A stretch of DNA of 64,000 nucleotides from Leuctra nigra (lineage: Eukaryota > Arthropoda > Insecta > Plecoptera > Leuctridae): assembly GCA_934045905.1 (NCBI GenBank), contig OW203770.1:1302001-1366000 (forward strand). Direction: 5' to 3'. The translations under genes were made by a program, and so were the position numbers. The notes under the pieces are model-generated. The model was not told the DNA's origin, did not search any database, and was given only the letters and a program-made list of their open reading frames with translations. This document shows, piece by piece, positions 54,433-63,311 of the stretch. Within the stretch, counting starts at the first letter, position 1. Every line of letters begins with the position of its first letter.

Positions 54433-54549
54433 GATATTTAGGTTACTGTATTTAGATTGTTTTGTTTTGTTTTGTTTTCTATCTAATGCTTTTGTTTTGA
54501 CTTTATTGGTTGCGTTGTTGTCGGATGGTTGTGTAATTGTTTGGTTTTG

Positions 54550-56706
54550 TCAAAGAGATGCTAATATTTTTGGTTTCAAAATGCGCTGAGGGCGGGTTTG
54601 TACATTAATAATTGTTTTTTTTATTGTTGCCCCCGTCTTCTTTGTCCCTTCCGGTGCCTTCTTTTTCATATCTGCCTCGGGCAGTGGTGATGATGACGTC
54701 TTTTGCCCCGCTACGGCCCCGGTCAGCGGTCTCTTCTTCTCGGACTCAGACCCGAACTTCGGACCCCCCACGGACAGCGTTGTCTTCACGGACGCAGACC
54801 CGGACTTCGGACCCCCCACGGACAGCGGTGCCTTCTCGGACGCAGACCCGGACTTCGGACCCCCCACGGACAGCGGTGTCTTCTCGGATGCAGACCCGGA
54901 CTTCGGACCCCCCACTGATAGCGGTGTCTTCTCGGACGCAGACCCGGACTTCGGACCCCCCACGGACAGCGGTGTCTTCACGGACGCAGACCCGGACTTC
55001 GGACTCACCAGGGACAGCGGTGTCTTCTCGGACGCAGACCTGGACTTCGGACCCCCCACGGACAGCGGTGTTTTCTCGGACGCAGACCCGGACGTCGGAC
55101 TCACCACGGACTTCGGACTCACCACGGACAGCGGTGTCTTCTCGGACGCAGACCCGGACGTCGGACTCACCACGGACAGCGGTGTCTTCACGGACGTAGA
55201 CCCGGACGTCGGACTCACCACGGACAGCGGTGTCTTCTCGGACGCAGACCCGGACGTCGGACTCACCACGGACAGCGGAGTCTTCTCGGACGCAGACCCG
55301 GACGTCGGACTCGCCACGGACAGCGGTGTCTTCACGGACGCAGACCCGGACGTCGGACTCACCACGGACAGCGGTGTCTTCACGGACGCAAACCCGGACG
55401 TCGGACTCACCACGGACTGCGGTGTCTTCTCGGACGCAGACCCGGACGTCGGACTCACCACGGACAGCGGTGTCTTCACGGACGCAGACCCGGACGTCGG
55501 ACTCACCACGGACAGCGGTGTCTTCACGGACGCAGACCCGGACGTCGGACTCACCACGGACAGCGGTGTCTTCTCGGACGCAGACCCGGACGTCGGACTC
55601 ACCACGGACAGCGGTGTCTTCTCGGACGCAGACCCGGACGTCGGACTCACCACGGACAGCGGTGTCTTCTCGGACGCAGACCCGGACGTCGGACTCACCA
55701 CGGACAGCGGTGTCTTCTCGGACGCAGACCTGGACGGCATTCCCATCACTGACATGGTTGACCCCACCACGGACTTGGTGGTGCTGTTGCTCACTGGATT
55801 TATCACTCTGAGAATTTTGTAGCATAGTTTTCTCTTTCCTCTTTTGCTTAAGTGTAGTCCATGTCTTGTGAAGTCTTCTCTACCCATGGACCCTGCATTT
55901 ATTACTATTGCTTCACTCATGCCATTTTGGATTTTATTATGTTCTGCTATGAGTCTTTCTATTTTGCTGTTTGTTGAGTCTATTTCTCTTTTGAGGTCTT
56001 GTCCTTCAGGATCCTGGCGGTTTGGGATGTTGACGACTATTACATTAGCTTTTGTTCCACAATCTAAAATTGAGTTAAGTGAAATTCTGATTTTGTCGGG
56101 CGTTTTCTTTGGGATATTATTTGTTCCCGCCATGATTATTAGAGTGTCCTGTTGCTCCAGGCTGTGATCAATCGACGTCACAACTTCCTCGATTGGCGCG
56201 CTGGGTTTGAAATTGCACTCTACTAACGTGTTTTGCTTGTTATCATCTAGCAGGTGTTGCAGAATGTTTGCAAGTCCTCGGCCATGGCTGTCCGCTAGAA
56301 TTTGCACTTTTTTGTGGGAGCGAGATCTAGGGGTGGATGATGGCACTATCTTGCGTGTAGATTGATCGTTTCTAGTGCCAGTGGCAGCAGGCGTGGTAGC
56401 AGGCGTGGCAGCAGGCTCTTTCCTTCCTGCGGCAATGTCGCTGTACAGTGGCTCATTCTGGCGGGAGTCTGAAGAATGACTATTGTTCTGCACGTGGCTT
56501 CGTATATTTTCACTTGAATTTAAGTTAACTTGACGATGTCGGTCGTTTAAAAGAGTGTCTAATCTTATCTTTAATAACTTGATTTCATTCATCAGCATCG
56601 AGTTTATAGCAGTCTGGTTGTTCGAAAGATTGTTGTCTCCAAGCATGAACTGCAGGTCCATGTCTCTGTCCTCGTGCGCGCAGCGCTGGCAATATTTTGT
56701 ATCCAT
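54550..56706 (-). CDS. CR1-like ORF1: Cys-rich start, SGNH-like domain, Ser/Pro-rich minisatellite tail
   Basis: About 718 aa from the ATG at 56706; the open frame extends 15 codons further from a TTG. The N-terminus has CQRCAHEDRD, perhaps part of a zinc-binding unit. The SGNH-like domain has ILADSHGRG near 137-144, AGTNN and HGLHLSKRGK. The last half is about 20 copies of a 16-residue repeat (SGSASEKTPLSVVSPT; later copies end in GGPK), encoded by a 48-bp tandem repeat. A basic tail follows. Other CR1-like ORF1 proteins here are 338-476 aa, so the tail accounts for the extra length. Several other frames across the repeat are open by its composition and are not genes. Confidence 0.8.
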   Translation of the reverse strand: MDTKYCQRCAHEDRDMDLQFMLGDNNLSNNQTAINSMLMNEIKLLKIRLDTLLNDRHRQVNLNSSENIRSHVQNNSHSSDSRQNEPLYSDIAAGRKEPAATPATTPAATGTRNDQSTRKIVPSSTPRSRSHKKVQILADSHGRGLANILQHLLDDNKQNTLVECNFKPSAPIEEVVTSIDHSLEQQDTLIIMAGTNNIPKKTPDKIRISLNSILDCGTKANVIVVNIPNRQDPEGQDLKREIDSTNSKIERLIAEHNKIQNGMSEAIVINAGSMGREDFTRHGLHLSKRGKRKLCYKILRVINPVSNSTTKSVVGSTMSVMGMPSRSASEKTPLSVVSPTSGSASEKTPLSVVSPTSGSASEKTPLSVVSPTSGSASEKTPLSVVSPTSGSASVKTPLSVVSPTSGSASVKTPLSVVSPTSGSASEKTPQSVVSPTSGFASVKTPLSVVSPTSGSASVKTPLSVASPTSGSASEKTPLSVVSPTSGSASEKTPLSVVSPTSGSTSVKTPLSVVSPTSGSASEKTPLSVVSPKSVVSPTSGSASEKTPLSVGGPKSRSASEKTPLSLVSPKSGSASVKTPLSVGGPKSGSASEKTPLSVGGPKSGSASEKTPLSVGGPKSGSASEKAPLSVGGPKSGSASVKTTLSVGGPKFGSESEKKRPLTGAVAGQKTSSSPLPEADMKKKAPEGTKKTGATIKKTIINVQTRPQRILKPKILASL
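54752..55740. repeat. 48-bp in-frame minisatellite inside ORF1
   Basis: About 20 units of 48 bp with CGGACGTCGGACTCACCACG or CGGACTTCGGACCCCCCACG. The right block (about 55080-55735, N-terminal half of the protein tail) encodes VVSPT and the left block (about 54752-55075) encodes GGPK. One partial unit is inserted near 55095-55115. All changes keep the ORF1 frame. Confidence 0.85.
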
Positions 56707-56964
56707 TATACCGGCTACCACAGTTTTAGGAAAAACTAATTTTATTAACAAACACTAACACTCACGTCACTAGAAACTATTGAACTGTAGAAAAGGTTAT
56801 TTTAGACGCCACATATGTTTGAAATTGATGAAAAACTGGTTTCGAAAATCACGGCACTAGTCACACGCGGCCATCTTGATGAAATATCTAGAGATCTAGA
56901 GAAATCTAGAGAAATAAAGTCACGTGATACACAATGGCCTTAACTTGAGCACAGAGAAGTAAAA

Positions 56965-57215
56965 TTGGTCAAGAGCCCCAAGAAAAACTCATTCCACAAT
57001 CCAAAACGGAAAAAGTTTATACGGCTGCAACCGATCTCTGCCAACCTACAAGGTTGCTCACAACTAATAATAACGGATCAAAAGAAAATATCTAATGCAT
57101 TCAACAAAGAATATGCCACTGCGGCCAAAAATCTAACAGACAACTCTCTTGCAAACGAAAATGCATTTCTGGAACACATGCCATCCTTAGAAAGCGCACC
57201 AACTAATTACTGCCT
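56965..57215 (+). mobile_element. CR1-like ORF2 fragment, plus strand
   Basis: The frame encodes IITDQKKISNAFNKEYATAAKNL, which resembles the pre-reverse-transcriptase linker of the CR1-like ORF2 proteins in this window (for example PIKIANILNRDFATVAQKL). It has opposite orientation to its surroundings and is joined directly to gag sequence near 57207-57220. No other part of this element is visible. Confidence 0.6.
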
Positions 57216-57540
57216 AGGCAGGCAGTATTGCTCAAACTGTTCAAGTACTTTTTCTAACAACTTTTCATCACCTGGCTTCTTGAATTGGAACGTATTAAAA
57301 ACGACAAGAGAGTCATCACCAATCAAACTCAGTAAAGTTGCTACTTGAACCTCTTCTGCTTCCGTGTTGGTCTTGCTTGCTATCATATAAATTTCGAACC
57401 TTTGTCGCCATTTCCGCCAGTTTTCAGCTAGATTTCCTTGCAATTAGTTCTGAAGGTGGTTTGAAATTTCTACTACCTTGTTGTATTGGCTGTATAGGTT
57501 GCTTGGATTGCTTGCTGGTTTCTGCGTCAGATCCGCCCAT
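57207..57540 (-). pseudogene. Gypsy gag, N-terminal part, frameshifted
   Basis: ATG at 57540 opens a frame (MGGSDAETSKQSKQ) that shifts near 57443, after which NLAENWRKWRQRFEIYMIAS and ATLLSLIGDDSLVVFNTFQF follow, the classic gypsy gag core. The frame ends at 57207 where other sequence is joined. The continuing part of gag lies at 51190. Confidence 0.75.
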
Positions 57541-57666
57541 CTCTTCTTTGTTCTAGAAGCTTCCAATGACGTCACCACGAGTTGAGGAATTTCAGCAAAT
57601 ACTTCTAATAAATATGATCTTCAGAGCAAATTAATTACTTGTAGATCACTACCTCTTCTGATACCA

Positions 57667-57858
57667 TGTTTTAGCGGGGTTCTTAATTAATAAAGACCCA
57701 TTAATTAACAAAGTAGTTCTTTATTCCCAAGATGAAATGTACAAGCTCACTCAGCAGCAATCATGACAGTACTGACTTCCACGTCCAACCAAAGCCAGTG
57801 TACCAACCTATTCTAGTCAATCATCAGGTTGGGTACTACCAACCTAACATCTAAAACA
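57667..57858 (-). repeat. 5' LTR of the gypsy element
   Basis: 192 bp. On the minus strand it starts TGTTTTAG and ends CTAAAACA, an 8-bp perfect inverted repeat with TG and CA ends. TGGTATCAGAAG, a primer-binding-site-like sequence similar to the complement of an initiator-Met tRNA end, follows immediately (57666-57655). A possible poly(A) signal AATAAA occurs inside. No second LTR was found. Confidence 0.75.
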
Positions 57859-57956
57859 GTTACTATCTGATTTTTTAAAATTATTTAGTGGGAAGACAAA
57901 ATTTCATAAAAACGCTCTGACGAACCGTGCGATTCCCGCTCGCTTCCGTTCGCCTC
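57859..57956. mobile_element. Half of a family A foldback element, cut by the LTR
   Basis: It contains only the right arm (CTATCTGATTTTTTAAAATT to CGCTTCCGTTCGCCTC) with TTAA at 57957-57960. It begins at the base next to the LTR, so the LTR element inserted into this MITE. The missing left half would lie beyond the lost 3' LTR. Confidence 0.7.
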
Positions 57957-57960
57957 TTAA

Positions 57961-58255
57961 GCCTATATTCTCAACAGAGCCAGGCTCCACAAGTGAGAAT
58001 GTAATAGAGAAGGGAGGAGAGGAAACCCGGTACCGGCATGTAGCCTACTCCTGACGAAAGATACCAAGGGGGCCAACGGGCCTCCACAACCCACGCCGTC
58101 GAGAGACTGATAACAGGTGGAGGGAAGTCGTCACACTAACCCCCAAACACCCCAGTCTCTCTGGCCCAACGGCAGCAACCTGGCAAGGCTGAGTTGAACG
58201 GTCACCCATCCAACTGCTGACCGCGCTCAATGTTGCTTAACCTTAACCTCACGAT
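57961..58255 (-). mobile_element. 5S-rRNA-derived SINE, second copy, truncated at both ends
   Basis: Minus-strand match to the copy at 41668-42070: GTTAAGCAACATTGAGCGCG, TTGGATGGGTGACC, then the body to GTTGAGAATATAGGC. The first part of the 5S-like head and the TAA tail are missing. Confidence 0.75.
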
Positions 58256-58309
58256 ACAATTGCGCTCGGCCGTTTTAGAAAATTAAGAGAGATTTTTTTT
58301 CATAAGTGG

Positions 58310-58575
58310 GTGTAACATTAACCCCATAAAAAGCACTCCGTGTACAAATACCAGCCAAGTCTCTACAATTATAAAAAATATATAAGAAATCTTAAAATTC
58401 ATCACTGAAAAGTAGTGATATCAAAAAATGGGCCAAGTCAAAACTTAATTTTAAAAACCAATTTACTTGGCGCATCGTGTAAACATATAGTTTAGAAGTA
58501 TATGCCAAAAATCAAATGTACCTAAATATATATAATATACCTATATGCCCTAATAAACGATGCGCCAAGTATATT
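58310..58575. repeat. Degraded family G foldback element
   Basis: Motifs GCACTCCGTGTA, CAGCCAAGTCTCT, AGTAGTGATATCAAAAAATG and two inverted CTTGGCGCATCG segments (about 58468-58480 and 58556-58570) match the arms at 34971 and 40345. Confidence 0.55.
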
Positions 58576-58627
58576 TTGGTTTTTAAAATTAGGTTTTAAT
58601 ACATTGTGTTCAAATCGAATGGACTTA

Positions 58628-58793
58628 TCAATGTAGCAATTGTCTTTGGAATAGACCTTCCAATATTAGACCAATCATCACGAACAAGTATATCAGATCA
58701 CTGCCGATAACAATCAAAAGTACGACTTTCGCAAGCCACTCTTGTTTCTCCAACATCTTAACAGTCGTTCCATCATCGTCTTGTTCTTCTCTC
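58628..58793 (-). CDS. Putative receptor exon 3
   Basis: Acceptor CTACCTTAAG|GAGAGAAG, entered in phase 2, giving REEQDDDGTTVK and the third hydrophobic segment, then TGA at 58630-58628. A weak GAAG|GTCTAT donor occurs shortly before the stop and could lead to a further exon. Confidence 0.45.
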
Positions 58794-60960
58794 CTTAAGG
58801 TAGAGCAATCGATCGATATATACAAAAATATTTTTTCTTGAAATTACATGTTCAAAAACGTTTTCCTATTTCAACTATATTTAAGTACAACAGACTCATT
58901 TAAAGTCCTGTAGTTTGCAACTCCAGTCCAACAATGAGTTTTCAATTTTAGGTCATCAGAGGATGAACAAAACTTTAACATGGGAGGTATAGGAAAATAA
59001 TTGCTAATTTGGTTTATAACTTTTAAAATAGCTCACGTTGGTATTGTTTTCAATTTTTTTTCTGATAGTATGTTCCTATGTCTACCATAATAAAAAATTT
59101 CGTTCAAATCTATTGACGAAAAAAAATAGATCTTCATTATAGCCTAAAAATGACACGATTTTCTTTTTCCGCCATAAGATAACATGGTGAAAACAAATCA
59201 ATTTATCTCAGAAACTTGACACGCGAACTGTTTCATTTTTTTAGGGAATGAGATTTTCATGATTATCAATAAGTCACCAAAATTTCAAGTAAATCGGAAA
59301 CATTGAGGTTATGGTGATTATACCTTAATTTCTTCAAACATTTAGTAATAAAAGAAGTCGAGCTTTGATTGTATGCATATGTCAAGATAGCATGTGACAG
59401 CATCGAGAAGTACACCGTGTTGATGAGAGATGTCGTCATCACCGAGTAGTCAGTCATGTCCGCGAATATCTTGCACAAGAAGGATGTTATCATCAGAGGA
59501 GTGGAGATGCAGAGAATCCTGATTGGCCATGCGAGGCTTCCGGAGTTTTTGTCGTGGTTCCAAATACCTGTCGACAATACGATGTGACTTCAGAGCTGTT
59601 AAGGTAGTACCATAGAGGTAAGAGTAGTACCATCATTATACACATACAAAAAAATCAAATCTTGAAATTACAAGTTCAGAAAACGTTTTCCTACATTTCA
59701 ACTATATTTAAGTATAAATGAATCATAAAATGTCATTTAACTTGCAACCCCTGTCTTATAGCGAGGTTTCAATTTATTGCCTTCCGAGAATGAACAAAAC
59801 TGTAACACAGGAGGTATAGGGAAATCATTTAGTTTTTGGTTGATAACTTTTAAAATAGCACACGTTGGTATTGTTTTCAATTTTTTTCCTAATACAATGT
59901 CCAACCATGTCCAACTATCTATCTAGAAATCAGTTTTTTGAAAAAACGTTGAACCTCAGTAAAATTCAAAACTCAAAAATAGCATGGAAATCGTCATGAT
60001 TTTAATAGCCCCCATAAGACTACATGTTAAAAATAGGAATTTATAACTACAATATCTCAAAATCTAGACACGAGAAGTTGTTCATATTTCACAGTATCGT
60101 GTAAATAGTGATTATTGATACCACTGCCAAAAATTACAGCCCAATTACAGCCTAATAGACTAAATAATGCCGCACACTGGAGTACTTTATGACCTCTGGT
60201 GCGACCTCAAAGTGTTAAATACGATTATTTTTTATTGTTTTACTAAAAATATCGTATTTAACACTTTTTACACTATTAGGCTGTAATGGGTCGTTACTAT
60301 CTGATTTTTTAAAATTATTTAGTGGGAAGACAAAATTACGCTCTGCTGAACCGTGCGATTTCCGCTCGCTTCCGTTTGCCTCTTAAGGGCGGTCATATAT
60401 TTTTTCCCGCCAAAAGTAGTTTTGGAGCGGTCTTAGGGGGAAATACGAAATATAAATTGTCATATTTGGCAAACGGTTATGAATATCGAAAAAGCAAGAA
60501 AGACATGACATGTATTGAAACTTTATCTACAATTTCGTCGCTTACTGTCATAGCTTTGCTCCTACTATGTGGTCAGCATTAGTCGGGCACGAAAACGTTC
60601 GTTTTCTCGACCGTTTTTTGTCGTCGCTCAAACGGAGCGTTTTCGTGCCCGACTAATGCTGACCACATAGTAGGAGCAAAGTTATGACAGTAAGCGATGA
60701 AAATGTAGATAAAGTTTCGATACATGTCATGTCTTTCTTGCTTTTTCGATATTCATAACCGTTTGCCAAATATGGCAATTTATATTTCGAATTTCCCTCT
60801 AAAACCGCTCCAAAACTAAAACAAATCAATTATACAGATCACCAAGTGTGTTATACTCACCTAACTTAAACATAATTGTCTCCATGATCCATAGGCTGTT
60901 CTTGTCCTTATCATTGATCACGTCTCTCACTTGCTGATATCTCTCTCTAATGAACGACAT
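58628..60960 (-). CDS. Multi-pass membrane protein, probably an odorant receptor fragment, three exons
   Basis: Minus-strand exons 60960-60861, 59567-59324 and 58793-58628 (100, 244 and 166 nt) join in phases 1 and 2 to 169 codons plus TGA. Splice sites are TTAG|GTGAGT, TTGTCGACAG|GTATTT, TTAAG|GTATAA and TACCTTAAG|GAGAGA. The product has MFKLGIWNHDK near residue 30 and three hydrophobic segments: about 48-70 (IRILCISTPLMITSF), about 77-100 (SLINTVYFSMLSHAILTY) and about 138-162 (VVLLIVIGSDLIYLFVMIGL). This agrees with the N-terminal third of insect odorant receptors, seven-transmembrane ligand-gated channels that work with Orco. The rest of a receptor is not present before the repeats at 58575, so the gene is truncated, continues outside, or is a different small membrane protein. 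Confidence 0.5.
58794..59323. repeat. Family C repeat in putative receptor intron 2
   Basis: 58840-59060 matches 59690-59890 and 27430-27600 (TTTCAACTATATTTAAGTA, GGAGGTATAGG, TTTTAAAATAGCTCACGTTG). Confidence 0.6.
59324..59567 (-). CDS. Putative receptor exon 2
   Basis: Acceptor GACAG|GTATTTGG, donor AAATTAAG|GTATAA, from phase 1 to phase 2. It holds two of the hydrophobic segments. If the donor were not used the frame would run on to a TGA-type end at 59266. Confidence 0.5.
59640..60140. repeat. Family C repeat in putative receptor intron 1
   Basis: Close copy of 27430-27860, including ATTTAGTTTTTGGTTGATAAC and CATGGAAATCGTCATGATTT. It is followed by a shortened family A element. Confidence 0.65.
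60145..60382. mobile_element. TTAA family A foldback element, copy 4, left end missing
   Basis: The CACACTGGAG block and the right arm (CCCACTAAATAATTTT inverted, GAGGCAAACGG inverted) are present, with TTAA at 60383-60386. The same TTAA is the left flank of the family B element that follows. Confidence 0.65.
60387..60818. mobile_element. TTAA family B foldback element, copy 2, right end missing
   Basis: Starts GGGCGGTCATATATTTTTTC after TTAA. The two long arms (from TAGTTTTGGAGCGG to its mirror CCGCTCCAAAACTA) meet at a short loop near 60605-60640. The last 35 or so bases found in copy 1 are absent. Short frames here read through the palindrome and are not genes. Confidence 0.65.
60861..60960 (-). 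CDS. Putative receptor exon 1
   Basis: ATG at 60960 (MSFIRERYQQVRDV) to TTAG|GTGAGT, ending in phase 1. No TATA-like element was identified with confidence. Confidence 0.5.
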
Positions 60961-61032
60961 GATAGTTGCCTCTTGTTTCCTCGTCAATGTTTCAAATACA
61001 ATTCAAATTTCTCAAACTGAAAGTTTTCTTAA

Positions 61033-61735
61033 GGAGACAATGCACCCAAAAAACTTACTTGAGTATGATAATAGCAATCGGTCTGAAATTTTTACACAAT
61101 ATCAATATCATATAGGAGAGAAAAAAAATCACAAAAAAAATTGGGGGGGATTATTTATGGTTAGGGGGGCGGATTTTGGTAAAAATTGGTACACTCATCC
61201 TATCTTCTTCCACAAATTTTAATATATTTTCACGAAACATTTTTTTTCTTATAGTAAATATAATACCTCACAATTGTTAGTAGCGATTTTCATTTATTTC
61301 AATAAGTTTTTGAATAATGAGTAAATAAATATAGAAAATGATAAATTTTAATATTTTTTCTGTTTAAAGATATTGAAAATTTCTTTTCTCAGGAACTACA
61401 TACATCAGCCTAAATTCCATACTAACAATTGTTCATCATACATTATTGAAATCACACAAAAAAAAATAGCTCAATAGCTATCTCCAGTAAAAAGGAGATA
61501 GGTTTTGCATACAATGTTTTGTTGGAAAAAAAATCTGGGTTATGGGCCTTCAAAGATTGCTTACTGAGAACATTATAAGTTTATCAGCACTAGTACATTA
61601 TAATATTGATTTGATTTTTTTTGGAAATATATGTACTATTTGCAAAATATTGTCACTGGTATCATAAAGATAAAACATCAGAGAAAATTAATGTAGATTA
61701 AAAAAAAAAATGAAATTGTTGGGTGCATTGTCCCT
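61033..61735. mobile_element. TTAA-flanked element, family D
   Basis: Inverted ends GGAGACAATGCACCC and GGGTGCATTGTCCC, with TTAA at 61029-61032 and 61736-61739, 703 bp. The interior is AT-rich with no transposase. Confidence 0.7.
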
Positions 61736-61739
61736 TTAA

Positions 61740-62290
61740 GTGGGTATTCCACTATTTACAATTCACTTTGGGCAATTCAAATCTTGTATTTGTACCTCAT
61801 TAAGTTGGTTTTGCTTAACACTTGGAAGTTTGGTTTCCTTGCCTTTGCCCCCCCCCTTCCCCAACCACGCAGAAATAATGCAGACGCCCATGTTTGTTTC
61901 GATATTTGCTTCAATTCTAGTGTCCATTCATCTCAAATTGTCCAATTGCAGTTGGAAAAATAGAACCTATTCTAAACCTAGATTTGGATTTTTTTCTTGT
62001 CTATCACACTGGAAAAATTGTCCCAATTCAAAACTTCAGATTTTTTTTTTGGCTGTTGACCAGTTACAATGGTATAGACAACGTCATAACAAACTATGCT
62101 AAGTATAACATAGCATACACTAACGTACAATAACGAACAATATAAGAAAAACAAGACTACTTACCTAAAAAATCATCCACTTTATAAAAGCAGTTGTCTA
62201 CAAGATACATTTTTAGTTTATTTTTAAAACTATTTTTCTCCTTGAAAAATTTGAATTGCTTAACTTAAAGTGTATTAGTGGAATACCCGG
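61740..62290. mobile_element. Element with GTGGGTATTCCACTA ends, family E
   Basis: The left end GTGGGTATTCCACTA abuts the TTAA that closes family D; the right end is TAGTGGAATACCCGG followed by TTTA. Further inner pairing is weak. No coding sequence was recognised; a 120-codon frame at 61740-62102 starts at GTG and has no domain. Confidence 0.55.
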
Positions 62291-62762
62291 TTTAGCAAAT
62301 CAATAGACATAGGCGATGTTCTGCATATCAAATCAGTAAGCACACGTCCTTCACTGTTATTTTCTTGAACTTGAATGATTTAAGGCGATTCGAGCGCTAC
62401 CACGTGACTAAAATATAAATCACGATATTGGTCAAACTATTTCACTCACAGAGGCTGGAAAGCATTTTTATCACTCAGTAAGTGATTATACAACTCACTG
62501 TATATTTAAAACACAATATTATTGTATCATAAAATTTGACTTTTTTACTTTTGGAAATAAACATGTTTATTTTTGCAATGTTTGAAGACCCACCTTTCAC
62601 ACAATGGACTTCCACGAGGGCTCATTTTGTTCACATAAAATGGGCGGATGACATGCTGGAACCCGAATTTCGAATATTAATTCCTATTTTGACTGTAGCT
62701 TCTACTAAATCAGTAATATTTGACTAAAACATCCGGTACGTAATATATTATATTTTTTCTTC
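62291..62762. other. Gene-free stretch
   Basis: No gene recognised. A 63-codon frame near 62536-62727 has no known motif. Confidence 0.35.
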
Positions 62763-62766
62763 TTAA

Positions 62767-63307
62767 GGGGGGATGCCCAAAAAGAGGTCTCCGATAGATA
62801 TCTGAATTAATATGCTTATTTAATAGATAATTTCCTTGTGCACCATATTAACGCAAGAAAAAGTGGGGTAGCCGAACTAATTTCCAAGATATATCACTTT
62901 ATAAATTTAAGTTAGCCCTATCTTTAACATGGTAAGTCGAAAAAACATGGTAATTTTCCTAGTAAATATTAGATTTAAACTATTTTCCACCCATAGATTT
63001 TTTCCAAAAACTAATATTATGTGTATTAGACATAGGTATTTATTAAGATTTTTATATATACACCTAGCCGTACGTTTTTAAAAGTTATGCGCCAAATTCT
63101 AAATAAATTTCCTATACCTCCTGTGTTAAAATTTCTTAATCTTCAGAAGACATCATATTGAAAACTCAATACAATTCGAGAGTTGCAAGTTAAAAGACAT
63201 TTGATGAAACTTTTACATAAAAATATAGTTGAAATGTTGAAAAAATTTATAAAAGTCGTACATTTCAACAAAAAATATTTTCGGAAAATCTACTTGGGCA
63301 TCCCTTC
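62767..63307. mobile_element. TTAA-flanked element, family C, complete copy
   Basis: Ends GGGGGGATGCCCA and the inverted TGGGCATCCCTTC, with TTAA at 62763-62766 and 63308-63311, 541 bp. Its right part matches 49833-49972, and its middle (CCTATACCTCCTGTGTTAA) matches the copies at 27430, 58840 and 59690. Confidence 0.7.
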
Positions 63308-63311
63308 TTAA

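Larger units (their letters stand above)
51191..56905 (-). mobile_element. CR1-like non-LTR retrotransposon inserted in gypsy gag
   Basis: ORF1 is at 56706-54550 and ORF2 at 54432-51496, followed by a 3' region to about 51191 that contains TAGGTAATATCTAGG-type short repeats. Both ORFs are open. The insertion separates gag into 57540-57207 and 51190-50429. The 5' limit near 56905 is estimated. Confidence 0.75.
49973..57858 (-). mobile_element. Degraded Ty3/gypsy-type LTR retrotransposon, split by a CR1-like element
   Basis: On the minus strand it has a 5' LTR (57858-57667), a primer-binding-like sequence, gag beginning (57540-57207), an inserted block of about 6 kb (57207 to about 51190), the rest of gag (51190 to about 50500), a protease remnant with an in-frame stop, and the start of pol to 49973. 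The rest of pol and the 3' LTR are missing, and no env-type frame is seen. The LTR end lies directly in a family A MITE (57859-57956). Confidence 0.7.

Noticed and set aside
54746..55825. Long open frames on both strands across the 48-bp repeat
   Set aside because: They are alternate frames of the repeat inside ORF1; the SGNH-linked frame is the coding one.
60322..60582. 86-codon frame and its counterpart at 20775-21017
   Set aside because: The same peptide is read from two copies of the family B palindrome; it is repeat sequence without a known domain.
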